64,000 bases of DNA from contig NZ_LT629775.1 of NCBI RefSeq assembly GCF_900105395.1, positions 8,769,501 to 8,833,500 of the forward strand, in the 5' to 3' direction. Numbering within the stretch: the stretch's first letter is position 1; the number at the start of each line of letters is the position of its first letter. Source of the stretch: Streptomyces sp. TLI_053. Lineage in GTDB: Bacteria > Actinomycetota > Actinomycetes > Streptomycetales > Streptomycetaceae. The translations under genes and the position numbers were made by a program. Shown in pieces: positions 23,534 through 30,889 of this stretch. The notes below the pieces were generated by a model that did no database searches, had not been told where the DNA came from, and saw nothing but the letters and a program-made list of their open reading frames with translations.

Positions 23534-26083
23534 TCATGCCGACGGCACCACCAGGGCCACCGTGAGGGGACGGTCCCCGGCGTGCGGGCCTGCCTCGACG
23601 AGGTGGACGCCCGGGTCGGTGCGCCAGGCGCGGGCCGCGGTGTCCCAGCTCTGGACGGCCCGGAGCGGCACCGCGATCCGCGCGGTCGCGACGGCGCCGG
23701 GGGCGGCCTCGACCACCGCGAAGCCCGCCAGCCGGCGGTCCGGGCGGCTGCGGTCGGACCCGTCGGTGCCCAGGTAGACCTGGACCACCTCCCGGCCGGT
23801 CCGCGCCCCGGTGTTGCGCACCCGGACGGCGACCTCGGCCAGGACGTCCGGGGTCGCGCCCTCCGTGCCGGTCGCGCCGGTCGCGCCCTCCGCGCTGTCC
23901 ACCAGCCGGACCTCCAGGCCCTCGTAGGACCAGTCGGTGTAGCCCCGGCCGGCGCCGAACCAGTACGCGGGGGCGGCGCCGGCCCGGCGCTGCCAGGCCC
24001 GGTAGCCGATGAACAGTCCCTCGCTGTACTCCAGCCGGCCGTCGGTCGGGACCACCTCCCACACCGGGCTGTCGGCCTCCTCGGCGGGCCAGGTGGTGGG
24101 CAGCCGGCCGCCCGGCTCGACCGTGCCGAGCAGCACGTCGGCCAGCGCCTCGCCGGCCTGTTGGCCGGGGAACCAGCAGAGCAGCACGGCGGCGACGGAC
24201 TCGCGCCACGGCATCAGCACCGGGGCGCCGGCGTTGACCACCACCACGGTGCGCGGGTTGGCGGCCGCGACCCGGGCGACCAGTTCGTCCTGGCGGCCCG
24301 GGAGCCGCAGGCCGTCCCGGTCCACGCCCTCGCTCTCCACCTCCTCGGTGGTGCCGACCACGACGACCGCGACCTCGGCCGCGCGGGCCGCCTCGACGGC
24401 GCGCTCGATCAGCTCGTCCGGGGAGACGGTCGGCTCGGCGTGGCCGAGCGCGAAGGAGACCAGGCCGAAGCCGGCGAACTCGCCTGTCTCCGGCATGGTG
24501 CAGGTCAGCGTGACCGCCGTCCGGCCGCCCTCGGGGAGCTCCACCTCGAAGCGGCGCTCCGGGGGATTGAGGAACGCGGCGGCCGGGTCCTCGCCCTCGG
24601 GCAGCAGCACCCCGTCGAACAGCACCTCGCCGTCCGCCTCCAGGGTGAACCGGCCGACGCCGCGCACGGCCAGCAGGTGCCGCCCGGCCGGCCCGGCCGG
24701 CGTGGCGCCGGTCAGCCGGACGGCGGCGAGGTCGCCGAAGGAGACGCCGCCGGGGAGCGAGCCCAGCCAGCGGACGCTGCCGTCGGTGAGGGCGGCGGTG
24801 CCGAGGACGGTGCCGTCGGCGCCCAGGAGCTCGGCGGTGCAGGGGAAGGCCGCGGCGGGGACGAAGGTCCGCGGGTCGGCGCCGGTCTCGTGGACCAGTG
24901 CGGTGTCCGCGCCGAGTGCGGCGCGCAGGCCGTCCAGCGGGCCGACGATCCGGGTGGGGAAGACCTGCGCACTGCCGCCGCCGCCGATCCGGGCCTCGGT
25001 CGCGGCCGCCCCGATCAGGGCCAGCGAGGCGGGCGCCGGGTCCAGCGGCAGCACACCGCCCTCGTTGCGCAGCAGGACGAAGGAGCGGGCCGCGAGCTCG
25101 CGCACCAGGGCCTCGCCGTCCACCGGCGGGGGCAGTTCCCCGGCCGGGACGGCCGCGGGCGCGCCGGCCAGCAGTCCGACCCGGGCGGCCAGCCGCAGCA
25201 CGTTGCGGGCCAGCCCGTTCACGGCGGACTCGGGCACCAGGCCCTCCCGGACGGCCGCGACCAGGTGCTCGCCGTAGACGGTGGCCGGGCCCGGCATCGC
25301 GATGTCGAGCCCGCCGAGCGCGGAGCGGACGGTGTCGCGGGCGCCGGTCCAGTCGGAGACCAGGACGCCGTCGAAGCCCCACTCCTCGCGCAGGACGGTG
25401 AGGTTGAGCGCGGTGTGCTCGCTCATGCTCGTGCCGTTGACGGCGTTGTAGGCGGCCATCAGGCCCCACGGGTGGGCCTTGCGCACGATGGTCTCGAAGG
25501 GCGCCAGGTACAGCTCGCGCAGGGTGCGCTCGTCGGCCCGCACGTCGACGGTGTAGCGGTCGGTCTCGGAGTCGTTGGCGACGAAGTGCTTGGGCGTGGT
25601 GGCCACGCCGCCGTCCTGGACGCCGCACACCAGGGCGGCGCCGATCTCGCCGGTGAGCAGCGGGTCCTCCGAGTAGCACTCGAAGTGGCGCCCGCCGCGG
25701 GGGCTGCGGTGCAGGTTGACGGTGGGTGCGAGCACCACGTGGGCGCCCTTGCGCCGGGCCTCCTGGGCCAGCAGCCGGCCGGCCCGTCGGGCGAGGTCGA
25801 CGTCCCAGGTGGCGGCGAGCGCGGTGGGCGAGGGCAGGGCGACGGACGGGTCGTCGGCCGTCCAGTGCTCGCCGCGGACGCCGGCCGGGCCGTCGGACAT
25901 CACCAGGCGGCCGAGGCCGATCTCCTCGTTGGCCGGCAGTGACCACATGTCGGCGCCGGCGAGCAGGGCCACCTTGGCGGGCAGGTCCAGCCGGGCGAGC
26001 GCGGCCTCGACGGCCGCCTCGCGGCGGGCGTCGGCGGGAGCGCGGTCGGTGCGAGCGGGCGTGCGGTCGGTGTCGCCGGTCAT
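23534..26083 (-). CDS. GH3 beta-glucosidase with PA14-like insert
   Basis: The 849-residue glycoside hydrolase family 3 enzyme has the catalytic nucleophile in GVLVSDWTG (D244) and the KHF motif (K165, H166). A second alpha/beta domain follows, then a PA14-like insert (about residues 390-520, FTLEADGEVLFDG) and a C-terminal fibronectin-like domain. There is no signal peptide, so it hydrolyses imported beta-glucosides. The ATG at 26083 is preferred over one 27 nt upstream because GAGGAG precedes it at good spacing. It lies 30 nt after the alpha/beta hydrolase gene, in an operon headed by an MFS transporter. Confidence 0.92.
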   Translation of the reverse strand: MTGDTDRTPARTDRAPADARREAAVEAALARLDLPAKVALLAGADMWSLPANEEIGLGRLVMSDGPAGVRGEHWTADDPSVALPSPTALAATWDVDLARRAGRLLAQEARRKGAHVVLAPTVNLHRSPRGGRHFECYSEDPLLTGEIGAALVCGVQDGGVATTPKHFVANDSETDRYTVDVRADERTLRELYLAPFETIVRKAHPWGLMAAYNAVNGTSMSEHTALNLTVLREEWGFDGVLVSDWTGARDTVRSALGGLDIAMPGPATVYGEHLVAAVREGLVPESAVNGLARNVLRLAARVGLLAGAPAAVPAGELPPPVDGEALVRELAARSFVLLRNEGGVLPLDPAPASLALIGAAATEARIGGGGSAQVFPTRIVGPLDGLRAALGADTALVHETGADPRTFVPAAAFPCTAELLGADGTVLGTAALTDGSVRWLGSLPGGVSFGDLAAVRLTGATPAGPAGRHLLAVRGVGRFTLEADGEVLFDGVLLPEGEDPAAAFLNPPERRFEVELPEGGRTAVTLTCTMPETGEFAGFGLVSFALGHAEPTVSPDELIERAVEAARAAEVAVVVVGTTEEVESEGVDRDGLRLPGRQDELVARVAAANPRTVVVVNAGAPVLMPWRESVAAVLLCWFPGQQAGEALADVLLGTVEPGGRLPTTWPAEEADSPVWEVVPTDGRLEYSEGLFIGYRAWQRRAGAAPAYWFGAGRGYTDWSYEGLEVRLVDSAEGATGATGTEGATPDVLAEVAVRVRNTGARTGREVVQVYLGTDGSDRSRPDRRLAGFAVVEAAPGAVATARIAVPLRAVQSWDTAARAWRTDPGVHLVEAGPHAGDRPLTVALVVPSA

Positions 26084-26113
26084 GTCGCTGTTCTCCTCAT
26101 GGTTGTGCACGGC

Positions 26114-26821
26114 TCAGATCCACCCGTCCAGCGCGGCCAGGAAGCCCTCGTGGTCGTCCCGGTGGACGGTGTGCCCGGCTCCCGGCACGGTGCGGACCTC
26201 GAGACCGCGCGCCCGAAGGAGCGCGGCGTCGGCCGGACCCACCAGCATGCTTCCGTCGGCCAGGACCACCAGCGAGGGCACGGCGGGCGCCTCCGGCAGG
26301 TCGGAGTGCTGGCCGGCGAGGGCGAGCGCGGAGTCCGGGTCCCAGGCGGCGAGGGTGGCGAGCTCCACCTCGATGTCGGCCTGTTCCCAGCGCGGGTTGA
26401 GGGCGGCGATCTGCTCGGCGGTGGCGTGCCGGAACTCCACGAACACCGCCGGGTCCAGGCCCTCGGCGAGGGCGAACTGCCAGGCGGGGTCGACGTACAC
26501 GGCGCGGGCCGGCTTCAGCCGTTCCACCGCGCGCAGCAGCGAGATGCCGCCGAGCGAGTGGCCGACCGCCAGCTCGATCCCGGTGGGCAGGGTGTCCACG
26601 AGGTCCTGGGCGTAGGCGTCGAGGTCGTAGCGCTCCCGGGGGGTCGCGCCGGTGCCCCGGGGGCTGAGCCCGTGGCCGCGCTGGTCCACCGCGACGACGC
26701 GGTAGCCGCGTTCGGCCAGGGCCGGTCCGACCCGGCGCCAGGTGCGGTGGTCGGACATGATGCCGTGCACCAGCACGGCCAGGCGGTCTCCGGTTCCCCA
26801 TTCCTGGGTGTGCAACTTCAC
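26114..26821 (-). CDS. Alpha/beta hydrolase
   Basis: The 235-residue enzyme has the canonical fold: LVHG oxyanion loop, the nucleophile elbow GHSLGG (S89) and the catalytic His in GAGHTVH (H217). It is a serine esterase or lipase-like hydrolase with unknown substrate. The GTG at 26821 follows AAAGG. It lies between an MFS transporter and a GH3 beta-glucosidase on the same strand, so it may remove acyl groups from imported glycosides (inference). Confidence 0.88.
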   Translation of the reverse strand: MKLHTQEWGTGDRLAVLVHGIMSDHRTWRRVGPALAERGYRVVAVDQRGHGLSPRGTGATPRERYDLDAYAQDLVDTLPTGIELAVGHSLGGISLLRAVERLKPARAVYVDPAWQFALAEGLDPAVFVEFRHATAEQIAALNPRWEQADIEVELATLAAWDPDSALALAGQHSDLPEAPAVPSLVVLADGSMLVGPADAALLRARGLEVRTVPGAGHTVHRDDHEGFLAALDGWI

Positions 26822-26952
26822 GGATCCACAGCCTTTCTGACGTTCAGTCACTTGCTTGCGAGGGTGGTGGTGCGAGGTGGTGCGGGGGTGGTTCCGGGTG
26901 CCGGCCGGGCCCGAGGGGGCCGGGTGCCGGGGGCCGGGTGCCGGGCGCCGGG

Positions 26953-28230
26953 TCAGCGGACGCCGCGGATCGGGCGGACCGCCAGTGCGCCGGCGACCGC
27001 GAGCACGGCGCCGAGCGAGAACAGGGGGGTGTAGCCGCCCAGGCCGACCACGGCGGAGGCGACGAAGGGGGCGACGATCTGCGGCCCGGCGTTGGCGACG
27101 TTGAGCACGCCCAGGTCGCGGGCGGCGTCCTCGGCGCTGGGCAGGACCATGGTGACCAGCGCGGTGTCCACGGCCATGAAGCAGCCGAAGGCGAGTCCGT
27201 TGACGGCCGAGAACACGATCATGCCGGGCCAGGTCGGGCTGAGCACCGGGATCAGCAGCGCCGCCGCGGAGAGCGCGGCGGACGCGGCGACGAACGGCTT
27301 GCGCCGGTCCAGGCGGTCCGAGAGCACTCCGCCGGCGACCGTGGAGACGGCCATCGCGACGGCCGAGACGGGGGTGAGGATCGCGATCGCGTCCTCGGGC
27401 CGCAGCCCGGCCGGCAGGTCGATGTGGTCCTGGAGGATGTAGAGCTGGTAGCCGACCACGGCGAAGTAGCCCAGGACCAGCAGGGCCCGGCCGATGAACG
27501 CCCAGCGGAAGTCCCGCACGCGGAGCACGCCGAGGAAGGCGGCGGCCTGGTCGCGCAGTGGCACGGCCGTCCGGGCGGGCATCCGCCGCTCGCGGGCGAG
27601 GCCGCTGAACAGCGCGGCGGCCAGCGCCACCAGCAGCCCGAGGACCAGGTAGCCGGTGCGGAGGTGGTCGGCGAACGCGGAGGCGAGCAGGACGCCGAGG
27701 GTGGAGCCGAGCGGCAGGCCGAGGCCGACGGCGGCGGAGGCGGTGCCCCGGCGCGCCGCGGGGACGCGGTCGGGCACCACGGAGGTGATCGCGGCCTGGT
27801 AGAAGTTCATCGCCGCCTGGCCGAGGCACCAGGCGACACAGACCAGCAGTACCGAGTCGACGCTGCCGAGCAGGGCCATCGTGGCGACCGCGGCCAGCCC
27901 GCCGCCCAGGATCCAGGGGTTGCGGCGGCCGGAGCGGTCGGACAGCGCGCCCGCGAGCGGGTTGAACAGGGTGGCGAGGACCGCGGCCACGCCACTGACC
28001 AGGCCGAGGTTGGCGACCTTGGCGGCGGGGTCGAGGTGCTCGATCTGCAGGGGCAGCAGCACGCTGCCGACGCCGATGTAGAGCGCGTACATCGCGGTGT
28101 TGCCGGTGAGGAGCAGGGGGAGCAGGCCGCGGGTGGGGGCCGCGGGGCTGTCGGCGGTGATCGCGGGGTGGTCGGCGGTGGTGGCTCTTCGGGTGTCCTG
28201 CGGTACGTCGCGGTCGGGGGAAAGGGCCAC
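26953..28230 (-). CDS. MFS sugar or glycoside transporter
   Basis: The 425-residue product has 12 predicted helices and two classic MFS loops, GALSDRSGRRNP and GGVLSDRLDRRKP. It resembles glycoside-type MFS carriers (general resemblance only). The GTG start is supported by GGAGGG eight nt upstream. It is the first gene of the GH3 operon and faces the LacI regulator across a 155-nt region carrying twin operators, so it should be induced by the transported glycoside. Confidence 0.88.
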   Translation of the reverse strand: MALSPDRDVPQDTRRATTADHPAITADSPAAPTRGLLPLLLTGNTAMYALYIGVGSVLLPLQIEHLDPAAKVANLGLVSGVAAVLATLFNPLAGALSDRSGRRNPWILGGGLAAVATMALLGSVDSVLLVCVAWCLGQAAMNFYQAAITSVVPDRVPAARRGTASAAVGLGLPLGSTLGVLLASAFADHLRTGYLVLGLLVALAAALFSGLARERRMPARTAVPLRDQAAAFLGVLRVRDFRWAFIGRALLVLGYFAVVGYQLYILQDHIDLPAGLRPEDAIAILTPVSAVAMAVSTVAGGVLSDRLDRRKPFVAASAALSAAALLIPVLSPTWPGMIVFSAVNGLAFGCFMAVDTALVTMVLPSAEDAARDLGVLNVANAGPQIVAPFVASAVVGLGGYTPLFSLGAVLAVAGALAVRPIRGVR

Positions 28231-28293
28231 GGTGCCCTCCAGAAGACGTGCCCGGCTGGGGTGGGGGTGCCGAGCGGTGGACCGAAATGTGAG

Positions 28294-28322
28294 GTTACAC
28301 GTGTAACGCTTACTCGTGTAAC
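28294..28322. promoter_or_regulatory. Twin LacI-type operators between divergent genes
   Basis: GTTACACGTGTAAC (28294-28307) is a perfect 14-bp palindrome. CTTACTCGTGTAAC (28309-28322) is an imperfect copy, with centres 15 bp apart. The central CG and size fit LacI-family operators. Their position between the MFS gene and the regulator gene predicts repression of the transport operon and autoregulation. Confidence 0.8.
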
Positions 28323-28385
28323 CAGATGTTTAGCAGGGCGTTCCCGCCCTGGGCCAGGCCCGGCCGTGAAAAGATTCGAACCGTT

Positions 28386-29447
28386 ATGAACAGCGACCCC
28401 ACCGATCCCGCCGCCCCGCCGCCGCCCGCCGTCCCACCCGCCGCCCCTCCCACCAGCGCGGACGTCGCGCGGCTGGCCGGCGTCTCCCGGGCCACGGTCT
28501 CCTTCGTCCTCAACAACACGCCCGGCGGCCGGGTCGGTGAGCAGACCAGGGCCAGGGTGCTGGCCGCCGCCGACCGCCTCGGCTACGTGCCGCACGCCGG
28601 CGCCCGGTCCCTCCGGGCCGGCCGCACCGGCCTGATCCTGATGGCCGGTTCCACGGTGCCGATCGGCCCGTTGTTCAGCGGCTTCTACCGGGAGTTCCAG
28701 GACGCCCTGCTGCCGCGCGGCTACACCGGCGTGCTGCTCGGCACCACCCTGGGCAGCGGCGACGACGCGGCCCGCGCCTGGGCCGAACTGCGGCCCACCG
28801 CGGTGGTCTGTCTCACGCCCGGGCTCACCGCCGAAGGCGTGCGGATCCTGCTGCGCTCCGGCACCCGGGCGGTGTTCACCCTCGGCCCCGAGCCGGTGCC
28901 CGGCGCGCACGCGCTGATCATGGACCAGGTCGAGGTGGGTCTCTGCGCCGCGACCCACCTGCTGGAGCGCGGGCGTCGGCGGATCGGCGTGGTGGTCCCG
29001 GCCGACCCCGCGTTGGCACCGTTCAGCGGCGCCCGGCTGGCCGGCGTGCGTGCCGCCGTCGCGACGGCGGGCGGTGGGCCGTCGGACGGCGGGGCGGTCG
29101 AGCCGCTGTCACTGGAGTACACCGAGGAGTCGGCCGCCGCCCTGGTCGCGCGGTCCCGTGAGCTCTCCCTGGACGGCCTGTTCGGCTACAACGACGAGTA
29201 CGCGATGCTCGCCCTGCGGGCGCTCCAGGACGCCGGGCTCGACGTCCCCGGCGAGATCGCCCTGGTCGGTGCGGACGACCTGCTGCTGGGCCGGCTGCTG
29301 CGGCCGCGGCTGACCTCGGTGCGGATGCGGTTGCCGGGCGGCGGCCACCTCGCCGACCTGGTCGACCGCGCGCTGACCGACCCCGGGTCCGCCCTGGTCA
29401 GCCAGGACCTGATGACCGTGGAACTGGTGGCCCGCGACTCCTCCTGA
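28386..29447 (+). CDS. LacI-family transcriptional regulator of the GH3 operon
   Basis: The 353-residue product has a Pro-rich N-terminus (1-22), the LacI helix-turn-helix (about 23-45, SADVARLAGVSRATVSFVLN) and an effector-binding domain. The ATG at 28386 is chosen over one 60 nt upstream because it begins closer to the DNA-binding domain and leaves the intergenic control region intact. No clear ribosome binding site precedes it. It is divergent from the MFS/hydrolase/GH3 operon and almost certainly controls it through the palindromes at 28294-28322. The effector is probably a beta-glucoside. Confidence 0.9.
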   Translation: MNSDPTDPAAPPPPAVPPAAPPTSADVARLAGVSRATVSFVLNNTPGGRVGEQTRARVLAAADRLGYVPHAGARSLRAGRTGLILMAGSTVPIGPLFSGFYREFQDALLPRGYTGVLLGTTLGSGDDAARAWAELRPTAVVCLTPGLTAEGVRILLRSGTRAVFTLGPEPVPGAHALIMDQVEVGLCAATHLLERGRRRIGVVVPADPALAPFSGARLAGVRAAVATAGGGPSDGGAVEPLSLEYTEESAAALVARSRELSLDGLFGYNDEYAMLALRALQDAGLDVPGEIALVGADDLLLGRLLRPRLTSVRMRLPGGGHLADLVDRALTDPGSALVSQDLMTVELVARDSS

Positions 29448-29507
29448 GGACCGTCGCCGGGCGGACGCGCGGCAGCCCCGTCGGGCGGGGCACCGGGGCC
29501 GGACGCC

Positions 29508-29545
29508 CCGGGTGGGTGCGCCCCGGTCGAGGCGCGCCCACCCGG
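29508..29545. terminator. Bidirectional terminator between convergent genes
   Basis: A 15-bp stem, CCGGGTGGGTGCGCC with GGCGCGCCCACCCGG (one G-U pair), and an 8-nt loop separate the LacI gene from the oppositely oriented repeat-protein gene. Confidence 0.8.
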
Positions 29546-29584
29546 TACGTCCGGCCGCAGGTGGCTACCGGTGGCGGCGGCGGG

Positions 29585-30553
29585 TCACACCTTCCGGATG
29601 GAGTAGGCGATGCCGGTGCCGGCGCAGGAGCCGCTGTTGAACGAGCCGCTGATCACCCAGCCCGCCGGGACGGGCGACTGGGAGCACACGGTGATCGAGG
29701 TCTGGGTGGTGATCTTCACCAGGGTGTAGGCGATCCCGGTGCCGGTGCAGCTGCTGTTGTTGTAGGCGCCGGTGACGACCCAGCCGCCGGGGATCGGCGA
29801 CTGCGAGCACACGGTCAGGGAGGTCTGGTTGGCGGAGTTCACCAGGGTGTAGCCGACGCCGGTGCCGACACAGCTGCCGTTGTTGTAGGCACCGGTGATG
29901 ACCCAGCCCGGGGGGACGGGCGACTGGGAGCAGACGGTGATCGAGCTCTGGGTGGTGATCCTGACCAGGGTGTAGCTGACGCCGGTGCCGACGCACCCGC
30001 TGTTGTTGAAGGCGCCGGTGATGACCCAGCCCGGGGGGACGGGCGACTGCGAGCAGGCGGTGACCGAGCTCAGGTTGGCGACACTGTTGATGGTGTAGCC
30101 GACGCCGGTGCCGACGCAGCCGCTGTTGTTGTAGGCGTTGACGATGACCCAGCCCGGGGGGACGGGCGACTGGGAGCAGACGGTGATCGAGCTCTGGGTG
30201 GTGATCCTGACCAGGGTGTAGCTGACGCCGGTGCCGACGCACCCGCCGTTGTTGTAGGCGCCGGTGATCACCCAGCCCGCCGGGATCGGCGACTGCGAGC
30301 AGACGGCGGAGACACTGGTCAGGTTGCTGGTGTCGGTGATGGTGTAGGCGACGCCGGTGCCGGTACAGCTGCTGCTGTTGTAGGCGCCGGTGATCACCCA
30401 GCCCGCCGGGACTGGGGAGTTGGAGCAGATGGTCGCGCTGCCGGTGAGCCGCTGCGGGGTGGCGTGGGCCTGGGCGGAGGCGGCCGTCACCATCCCCAGC
30501 ATCAGCAGGACGACCGTCATCAGATGGGAGAAGTGGTTCCGTAGGGTCTTCAT
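29585..30553 (-). CDS. Secreted protein of seven 41-residue cysteine repeats
   Basis: The 322-residue precursor has a signal peptide (1-31, ending AQAHA) and then seven tandem repeats of about 41 residues. The consensus is CSQSPxPxGWVITGAYNNxxCxGTGxxYT, followed by a spacer such as LVRITTQSSITV. Each repeat carries two cysteines 17 residues apart (GWVITGAYNN between them). At the DNA level the period is 123 bp, with a higher-order 246-bp near-identity. The ATG at 30553 follows a GAGG. No enzyme motif is visible. The repeat logic (CxxSPxPxGW...C-x-G-x-G) matches the smaller protein at 20709-21311. I do not recognise a named family; an extracellular binding or structural role is likely. Confidence 0.85.
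   Translation of the reverse strand: MKTLRNHFSHLMTVVLLMLGMVTAASAQAHATPQRLTGSATICSNSPVPAGWVITGAYNSSSCTGTGVAYTITDTSNLTSVSAVCSQSPIPAGWVITGAYNNGGCVGTGVSYTLVRITTQSSITVCSQSPVPPGWVIVNAYNNSGCVGTGVGYTINSVANLSSVTACSQSPVPPGWVITGAFNNSGCVGTGVSYTLVRITTQSSITVCSQSPVPPGWVITGAYNNGSCVGTGVGYTLVNSANQTSLTVCSQSPIPGGWVVTGAYNNSSCTGTGIAYTLVKITTQTSITVCSQSPVPAGWVISGSFNSGSCAGTGIAYSIRKV
29595..30430 (-). repeat. 123-bp tandem repeat array inside the secreted repeat gene
   Basis: Seven in-frame units have a 123-bp period. Alternate units are most alike; for example, matching segments start at 29941 and 30187, exactly 246 bp apart. This suggests growth by duplication of unit pairs. It is coding, not a CRISPR array. Confidence 0.9.
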
Positions 30554-30795
30554 GCCGGGCCTCGGATTCCTCTTGATGCTCCATGGCGGAATGACAGAGC
30601 CGAGGCGGCCAGTGGTCTATACCGGTGGCCGTCCCGGCTGCGATGCTGTCAGAGTCGCTCCGGCGCCACCAGGGCGCCTCGGGGTGGCGCCCCCCTTCAG
30701 TGGAGACCCGCTGGTGCCGGTGCGCGGGCCCGGGGGCGAGGCGGGCGCGGTTCGGGTGCGGGCCGGGCGCCGGCCGGCATTCGCAGCCGGACGAG

Positions 30796-30836
30796 TGATC
30801 ATCAGATCAACCGTCGGAGTGGGTGTTTGATGATCA
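30796..30836. promoter_or_regulatory. Inverted repeat upstream of the giant surface protein
   Basis: TGATCATCA (30796-30804) and its complement TGATGATCA (30828-30836) flank 23 bp, about 54-94 nt upstream of the start codon. A nearby direct repeat (TGTGACT at 30845 and 30855) may add to the control region. The area is AT-rich relative to its surroundings. The rest of the 30554-30889 gap shows no gene. Confidence 0.45.
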
Positions 30837-30889
30837 GCTCATGCTGTGACTTTCTGTGACTGCCGCCGCCAGCCCACAGGAGTCGTGTC

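Noticed and set aside
26084..26110. Earlier start codon for the GH3 beta-glucosidase
   Set aside because: It lies only 3 nt from the upstream gene stop and has no ribosome binding site, while the 26083 ATG has GAGGAG at good spacing.
29595..30430. Regular repeat array that could suggest CRISPR
   Set aside because: The 123-bp units are fully coding, in frame, encode a secreted repeat protein and have no unique spacers of CRISPR size.
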